Origin: UTCFX2 sp002050125
GTDB taxonomy: Bacteria; Chloroflexota; Anaerolineae; Anaerolineales; UBA4823
DNA length: 7,663 bases
Reading direction: 5' to 3'
NCBI GenBank assembly: GCA_027494035.1
Contig: JAOSJQ010000022.1
Location: 1-7,663 of the forward strand
This document shows positions 4,189 to 7,663 of this stretch, in pieces (position 1 is the stretch's first letter; each line of letters starts with the position of its first letter). The notes below the pieces were generated by a model. It saw only the letters and a program-made list of their open reading frames with translations. It did no database searches and was not told where the DNA came from. A program made the translations under genes and the position numbers.

Positions 4189-4466
4189 GTCCTCTCTCCC
4201 TGTCGTACAACGCCGGTCGCCCGGCCTGCTATTGCCTCTCTGCGCTCGATGCCCATACGCGCGCCCTGGACAAGCCAATTCAAGATGCCTTCACGCTCAG
4301 CCCGCATACTGGCCAGCAACTTCGCCGCCTCAGCCGGCGACAGTTCCTCGTCAAGCCTGTGACCTGGCGCCATGGCGCGAGCTGCGTCAAGCACAAGCTC
4401 GAACACGTCCGCCGGCCGGCCGGTAACTTCAACCAAGATCGTCACGATCACATCTCCGCGTGTCAT
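4185..4466 (-). CDS. 93-residue unknown protein downstream of the replication gene
   Basis: The ATG at 4466 overlaps the stop of the replication gene by four bases (ATGA) and has CAGGAG 6 bases upstream. The product starts MTRGDVIVTILVEVTGR (possible beta strand), then has helices at PADVFELVLDAARAM and LSPAEAAKLLASMRAEREGILNWLVQGARMG (about 43-73). It ends in a basic, Gly/Arg-containing tail. There are no cysteine clusters, membrane spans or catalytic motifs that I can see. As the first gene after the primase-polymerase and strictly coupled to it, a replication accessory role is possible; that is only a positional argument. Confidence 0.75.
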   Translation of the reverse strand: MTRGDVIVTILVEVTGRPADVFELVLDAARAMAPGHRLDEELSPAEAAKLLASMRAEREGILNWLVQGARMGIERREAIAGRATGVVRQGERT

Positions 4467-6292
4467 CTGTTGCTCCTGAGCGCTGGTTGCCCATGCGCCG
4501 CGCGATACTCATTCACAAGCTGCCATTGATACGTGCGCTTATCCGTCCCAGTGAGGCGACAGTAAAGCTCAACGGCGTCAATCGTTTCGCCGCTGCCGTA
4601 ATCGCGCCAGGTGGGTTTAACCGTTTGGCTGTAACTGTCGTGGCATTCCCTGGTGCTCGGCGTGCCGTCATCCGGTCGTATGGCGACATATTGCCCCTTG
4701 TGTGGGCACCGATCTAACAGTCGGCGCACCTCAGCTAAGAATGCTGCATTAGTGTCAAACCACTGATAGGTGGTGCGGAGCAAGTCGCTCGCGGGTTTGA
4801 CGGTTGACGCGGCCAGCGCCGCGCTGGTGCGAAAGTCGCCGCGCGGCTTGTCCGGTGTGGCTGTCCACTGCTTAAACCAAGCGTCGATCTGCGCGAATTT
4901 GAATACGGGTATGCGGTCGGGGAATGGCGTGAAACATATCGGCCTGCCGGTCTTGTGAGTGCCAGCAACCACAGCATGGCTACCAGCGCCAAGAAATTCA
5001 ACCTTGCGCCCGTTGCCCTGATAGGTCTGTTTCCGAATGCCGGATTCCTCTAGCTGAAACAACAGTTTGCCCAAACCGGGTGCGTTATCGCGCCAAAAGC
5101 GCCCGCAGAGCGCCAGTTCCGGGTATGCCGTCACAAGCGCGTCCAGCGTGCCATCGTCGATGTCCAGGACATACCAGTTACCACGCTCCGGTAACATGCC
5201 GGCGTTGCCCTGGTGCTCCAGGTTTACCAGCACATCGGGCAATGGTACGGGGTGATCCACCCACGAACCCGTCGGGTATCCAAGCTCATCAACAGGTGGA
5301 ATAGGCTGTTTGCCGTCTGAGGGATCACCGTTCGGCATAATCGCGCCTGGGCGATAAACCGATGTCAGCGAAACGTCCAAATCGCTCAGGTATTCGACAG
5401 TTGCACTCCCGGTCATGGTGGGGTCAAAGTCGGCATAGTCGCCGGCCAGCTCATCATCGGCTCCGGCCTGGTGCGGATCAGAAACACTGAGCGGGGTATC
5501 CATAAGTGCGCCCGCCTCAGTGATTCCCGTTCCCGTGACACGGTTTTCCCTGCCCTCGGAAGAAGAAGACACGGAAATTCCGGGTTCCGGGAAATTTGCG
5601 TTTTCCTGGGAAATTCCCGTAATCTGCGAGTCGCAGATTACGGGAATTTCAGGGATTTTCGGGGTATCGTCATCGTCGATCATGTCGTCGGTGTGCCAGG
5701 TCGCGCCACACGCCCCGCACATAAGATGCCATTCGCCGGTCTGCCCGCACTCTGGGCACCTGGTTTCCCGAAGATGTTTTATGACATTGCGCAATTCCCG
5801 CGCTGTCTCCCGATCCCGTTCCTGCTTGGGGGTAGGGACGGGAGTAGCGGTCTGCCCGTTGGGTTTCGCGGGTAATCGCTCGATGGGCGGAATCATGGGT
5901 AGCGTGAGGGTGGTTGTAGATTCCCAGTGGTCGCCGCGCCGTGTGTCCATTGATTGCGGTGGAATAGGATTCCCGTCCCGGTTGACGGCATAGCGATCTA
6001 TCTCACGCTTAAGCACTTTGAATGTATGCAGCTTGGTAATCGCTCCGCTCGCGGTTCCCTCGTGTGCGCCGGCCAGTGCTGCCAGGCGCTTACCGCTCAT
6101 GCCGGGCAGAATGACCACATCGCAACGAAATTCTGTGCTGTCTGGGATTGCTTCGGGTTCGTGCTGCCAGGCGTATAGGTAAAGCCGTGTGACAACAACC
6201 TTCTCGGCTGCCGTCAAACCACACTCCATGATCCTGCCGATGGTTTCGACTCTAAAATCGGCTTGCTGTGCCTGCTCTAACGTTGTTTCCAT
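4463..6292 (-). CDS. Replication protein: N-terminal winged-helix-like domain, zinc finger, primase-polymerase domain
   Basis: The 609-residue product has, in order, an N-terminal region (about 25-105) with LTAAEKVVVTRLYLYAW and SGKRLAALAGAHEGTASGAITKLHTFKVLKR, which fits a replication-initiator-type winged helix. A Cys4 finger (C179-x2-C182, C192-x2-C195) is next. An acidic, Ser-rich disordered linker (about 203-300) leads to a primase-polymerase type domain (about 325-480). The latter shows the metal-binding D377-I-D379 (WYVLDIDDG) and VEFLGAGSHAVVAGTHKTG, where H446 matches the S/T-x-H region of archaeo-eukaryotic-type primases. The C-terminal 130 residues contain CPHKG and WRDYGSGETIDAVELY, resembling a degenerate CHC2-type primase finger. 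No Walker-A helicase motif is present. The start has GAGG 6 bases upstream. It probably primes and may initiate replication of this element. The linker-coding DNA carries a large inverted repeat. Confidence 0.85.
   Translation of the reverse strand: METTLEQAQQADFRVETIGRIMECGLTAAEKVVVTRLYLYAWQHEPEAIPDSTEFRCDVVILPGMSGKRLAALAGAHEGTASGAITKLHTFKVLKREIDRYAVNRDGNPIPPQSMDTRRGDHWESTTTLTLPMIPPIERLPAKPNGQTATPVPTPKQERDRETARELRNVIKHLRETRCPECGQTGEWHLMCGACGATWHTDDMIDDDDTPKIPEIPVICDSQITGISQENANFPEPGISVSSSSEGRENRVTGTGITEAGALMDTPLSVSDPHQAGADDELAGDYADFDPTMTGSATVEYLSDLDVSLTSVYRPGAIMPNGDPSDGKQPIPPVDELGYPTGSWVDHPVPLPDVLVNLEHQGNAGMLPERGNWYVLDIDDGTLDALVTAYPELALCGRFWRDNAPGLGKLLFQLEESGIRKQTYQGNGRKVEFLGAGSHAVVAGTHKTGRPICFTPFPDRIPVFKFAQIDAWFKQWTATPDKPRGDFRTSAALAASTVKPASDLLRTTYQWFDTNAAFLAEVRRLLDRCPHKGQYVAIRPDDGTPSTRECHDSYSQTVKPTWRDYGSGETIDAVELYCRLTGTDKRTYQWQLVNEYRAAHGQPALRSNR
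5572..5653. repeat. Perfect inverted repeat with iteron-like GGGAAATT copies inside the replication gene
   Basis: Positions 5610-5629 and 5631-5650 are perfect 20-base complements around one G (5630). Further partial pairing extends outward past a GG bulge (5608-5609). Within and beside it the 8-mer GGGAAATT occurs at 5608-5615 and 5589-5596, with CGGAAATT at 5572-5579 (steps of 19 and 17 bp), and the inverse AATTTC/GAAATT at 5641-5650. It encodes part of the low-complexity linker (IPVICDSQITGIS) between the zinc finger and the primase domain, where protein constraint is weak. Candidate origin, protein-binding site or inserted palindromic element. Confidence 0.75.
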
Positions 6293-6403
6293 TTCTACCC
6301 TCGTGTATTGCGCTGTAGCGCTGTTTGCGGTAGACTGGATGTGTTCAGGTTTTCCGGTCTACCGTCCGATGCCAGCGCCCCACTTGCCCCGTGGGGTCGC
6401 TTG
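6293..6403 (-). promoter_or_regulatory. Structured leader upstream of the replication gene
   Basis: Two hairpins lie here. CGGTAGAC (6328-6335) pairs with GTCTACCG (6357-6364) and extends to about 12 bp with one G-U pair and a 13-base loop. CCCCAC (6378-6383) pairs with GTGGGG (6391-6396). GCGCT-GT-AGCGC (6310-6321) is nearer the start. I see no clear promoter. These may be attenuation or translational control elements for the replication gene, or operators. Confidence 0.45.
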
Positions 6404-6691
6404 CTATAAAGACCTTTTACATGCCCCGCGAAATGAGCCCATGCGCTGCAAGTGTGAGAGTGCGTCCATGATGCGTATACCGCGGATGGGGTCACGCTCA
6501 AAAATGCGCCGTGCGGCCTTCCAGCTCTGGGACAGGATGCGCCGCGCGGATCTGCGGCCGGCCGGTAGTACCATAGAGGTACGATCTGACCGATTTGCCT
6601 GCCCGGCCATTGGTCGATCTTGTAGAAACGCCTGGGTGTTACTAGCACCTGGGCGTTTCGCTTGTTTATCGCCTATTTGCCGGTTCTGCAC
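6404..6691 (-). CDS. Doubtful 95-residue ORF overlapping the RHH gene end
   Basis: A GTG at 6691 is preceded by GAGGTG at 4 bases and opens a 95-residue frame overlapping the end of the upstream RHH gene by 26 bases. The C-terminal half (ARRILSQSWKAARRIFERDP, then a MDALSHLQRMGSFRGACKRSL end) looks like a basic amphipathic helical protein. The N-terminal half is less convincing and is crossed by the strong hairpin at 6625-6659. If that hairpin ends transcription, the ORF is not expressed. If the ORF is false, this stretch of about 260 bases is a non-coding spacer with the hairpin and a GTACC-ATAGA-GGTAC repeat (6568-6582). I recognise no family. Confidence 0.35.
   Translation of the reverse strand: MQNRQIGDKQAKRPGASNTQAFLQDRPMAGQANRSDRTSMVLPAGRRSARRILSQSWKAARRIFERDPIRGIRIMDALSHLQRMGSFRGACKRSL
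6625..6659. terminator. Long hairpin after the RHH gene, possible terminator
   Basis: A 14-bp stem (6625-6638 with 6646-6659, including two adjacent G-U pairs) encloses a 7-base loop and begins six bases past the stop of the gene at 6666-6863. The stem is GC-rich in the middle with AAA/TTT at the base, as in intrinsic terminators, but neither strand shows a proper T tract after it. It is either a weak or bidirectional terminator or an mRNA-stabilising structure. Confidence 0.5.
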
Positions 6692-6863
6692 TCTGCACCT
6701 CGTTTACCTCGGCTTTAAGCGCGCGCACCAATAGCGCCGTGCGGCTTACGCCCCGCTCCAATGCCAGCGCGTCGATCCGCAGTGCCAGGGGCTCGTCTAT
6801 CCGGATCGCCAGAAACACTTTTCGGCGCCCGGTGCGTTCCTGGTATTTCCTGGTTTTGTTCAT
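6666..6863 (-). CDS. Ribbon-helix-helix DNA-binding protein (third, divergent)
   Basis: This 65-residue protein has a basic N-terminal arm (MNKTRKYQERTGRRK) and an RHH strand KVFLAIRID (15-23). Helix A is EPLALRIDALALERG, the turn VSRT, and helix B TALLVRALKAEVNEV (about 42-56). It is clearly CopG/Arc-like but diverged from the two paralogs at 1243-1738, sharing only the fold pattern. The ATG at 6863 has a full GAGGTGAG Shine-Dalgarno and a candidate TACAAT -10 at 6887-6882. It stands alone without an adjacent toxin-like gene. A transcription repressor for the downstream replication operon is a reasonable inference because it immediately precedes that operon, though a doubtful ORF and a hairpin intervene. 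Confidence 0.85.
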   Translation of the reverse strand: MNKTRKYQERTGRRKVFLAIRIDEPLALRIDALALERGVSRTALLVRALKAEVNEVQSAEPANRR

Positions 6864-6904
6864 CAGCTCACCTCGGCGGGTATTGTATCGCAGTTTTCAC
6901 AAAA
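6864..6904 (-). promoter_or_regulatory. Short promoter region of the third RHH gene
   Basis: The minus strand shows TACAAT (6887-6882), one mismatch from the -10 consensus, with a start predicted about 12 bases before the ATG and a GAGGTGAG ribosome site between. No good -35 is spaced 16-18 bp upstream. An inverted repeat with 10-bp arms (6896-6905 and 6911-6920, one G-U pair) lies directly upstream across the end of the previous gene, where it could act as an operator or weak terminator. Confidence 0.4.
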
Positions 6905-7351
6905 TCATTTATTTCGTGAAGGTTCATACGCGGCGATTTGTTTGGCGTAACGCTTTAACCAGTTGCGCGCCGTAGTGCCCTTGACCTTCATGCCGCCCGG
7001 CCACTGGTGCGACTCACACCATGCCTCAAAAGAGATCTCCTTGGCGGCCAGAACGCGCCGCGCCTCTGCCAGGTGGGGCACCAGGTTTATCCACCCGATG
7101 CCTGCGGGTAGGCGCGGCCCCTTTGGCCCCGGCCCTGGATTGTGTACAACGTCTCTCAGCAATTCTGACCACATGGCGGTATAGAGCGCGCGTAGATTGG
7201 CGCGCGCGGTATTGCAGTCCATTGTTTCAGATGCCGCGATACCGTTCGCCATGATCTGGGCGGCCTTGTGGTGGTCATCGGGAAGCCCCTTGAATAGATT
7301 GCCCATCTTGATCGTCACTTCGCCGGCCGGTTTGCGTTTTTTAGCGCTCAT
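6905..7351 (-). CDS. 148-residue unknown protein
   Basis: I chose the ATG at 7351 because GAGGTGAT, matching the 16S tail exactly, precedes it; a GTG two codons upstream falls inside that Shine-Dalgarno. The basic start (MSAKKRKPAGEVTIKMGNL) is followed by helices around 20-75 (LPDDHHKAAQIMANGIAASE, then TARANLRALYTAMWSELLRD). A Gly/Pro linker NPGPGPKGPRLPAGIGW (about 76-92) leads to a C-terminal part with HLAEARRVLAAKEISFEAWCES and TARNWLKRYAKQI. The last helix could be DNA-binding, but I see no definite helix-turn-helix. There are no membrane spans or metal-binding clusters. It lies upstream of the RHH gene and replication gene, so an early regulatory or replication role is possible. Family unknown. 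Confidence 0.75.
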   Translation of the reverse strand: MSAKKRKPAGEVTIKMGNLFKGLPDDHHKAAQIMANGIAASETMDCNTARANLRALYTAMWSELLRDVVHNPGPGPKGPRLPAGIGWINLVPHLAEARRVLAAKEISFEAWCESHQWPGGMKVKGTTARNWLKRYAKQIAAYEPSRNK

Positions 7352-7428
7352 AATCACCTCGTGTGCGTTTTATCCCAAGTGCCGAAAACCTCTGTAAAAC
7401 AAGGGCTGACAGGTCAACCTGTCATTCG
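7352..7428 (-). promoter_or_regulatory. Control region of the 148-residue gene with a perfect operator-like repeat
   Basis: TGACAGGT (7407-7414) and ACCTGTCA (7417-7424) form a perfect 8-bp inverted repeat with a 2-base spacer. On the minus strand GATAAA with TTACAG 17 bp upstream is a weak -35/-10 candidate between this repeat and the ATG. GTCATTC is repeated in tandem (7421-7427, 7428-7434) and followed by GTCAGCG, overlapping the end of the upstream gene. A repressor binding upstream of the promoter is plausible. Confidence 0.45.
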
Positions 7429-7663
7429 TCATTCGTCAGCGTTGACGGGTCGTGAGCCAATCTCCCGGCCAGCTCCGGCAGTGGGGGAGGGGTCGAATTG
7501 CATCGCCCAATCGCGTCGTGAAGCCCGGTCGTATTCACTCACCCACTTATACCCGCCGCGCTTATCCTGGGTCAACAGTCCATGAGCTGCACAGAATGAT
7601 GCGCAGTCTGAGTACATCTTCCGATCACCGATCCATTCAGCCCGTGACGGTGTTGGCAAACTC
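7429..7663 (-). CDS. Unknown protein, 5' end cut by window edge
   Basis: The frame is open from the right edge to a TGA at 7431-7429, giving at least 77 residues. A TTG at 7659 is the only start codon near the edge and cannot be judged, so the gene most likely continues outside the window. The visible part has AEWIGDRKMYSDCASFCAAHGLLTQDKRGGYKWVSEYDRASRRDW, with a two-helix, beta-turn look (possibly winged-helix-like). A polar tail ends SRPVNADE. No domain is recognised. Its end overlaps the heptad-like GTCATTC repeats. Confidence 0.6.
   Translation of the reverse strand, partial: SLPTPSRAEWIGDRKMYSDCASFCAAHGLLTQDKRGGYKWVSEYDRASRRDWAMQFDPSPTAGAGREIGSRPVNADE

Noticed and set aside
5520..5993. 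Plus-strand ORF of 157 codons inside the replication gene
   Set aside because: Antisense shadow of the zinc-finger and linker region; no protein-like pattern or ribosome site.
6295..6648. Minus-strand ORF of 117 codons between the RHH and replication genes
   Set aside because: No ribosome site, composition unlike a protein, and it competes with a frame having a better start.
6189..6734. Plus-strand ORF of 181 codons across the replication leader
   Set aside because: Composition is not protein-like, it crosses two hairpin regions and overlaps the starts of minus-strand genes.

Overview
This window looks like part of a phage, prophage or phage-satellite genome. The strongest markers are a P27-family small terminase subunit (3179-3703) and a 609-residue replication protein with a primase-polymerase type domain (4463-6292). 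Every gene I can support lies on the minus strand, so transcription runs from the right end of the window to the left. No tRNA, rRNA, integrase, capsid, portal, tail or large-terminase gene is visible. The DNA is GC-rich, with many GCCGG motifs. Shine-Dalgarno sequences are of the standard GAGGTGA/AGGAG type. I cannot name the host. A lipobox protein that also carries an inner-membrane segment would fit a host with two membranes.

Layout in the order of transcription. (a) 7663-6404: an edge-truncated gene, a 148-residue unknown gene, a ribbon-helix-helix (RHH) protein and a doubtful overlapping ORF, with operator-like inverted repeats between them. (b) 6403-3179: a hairpin-rich leader, then a tightly packed operon of the replication protein, three small unknown genes and the small terminase, joined mostly by 4-base ATGA overlaps. 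(c) 3178-1978: a 170-bp gap, a 257-residue coiled-coil protein, and a 53-residue protein that resembles part of it. (d) 1977-1129: a regulatory zone with helically phased repeats, many inverted repeats and two paralogous 64-residue RHH proteins. (e) 1128-1: a small helical protein, a lipoprotein with a coiled coil and a transmembrane segment, a 28-residue membrane peptide, and a two-span membrane protein cut by the window edge. These last three could be a lysis or membrane module.

The most interesting signals are cis-acting DNA. A perfect 20-bp-arm inverted repeat sits with iteron-like repeats inside the linker-coding part of the replication gene, an arrangement reminiscent of the lambda O gene. 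A second array, next to the RHH genes, is spaced at about 10.5 bp. A replication protein with a small terminase and no large terminase or structural genes could point to a packaging-parasite satellite, although a 7.7-kb window cannot prove that.
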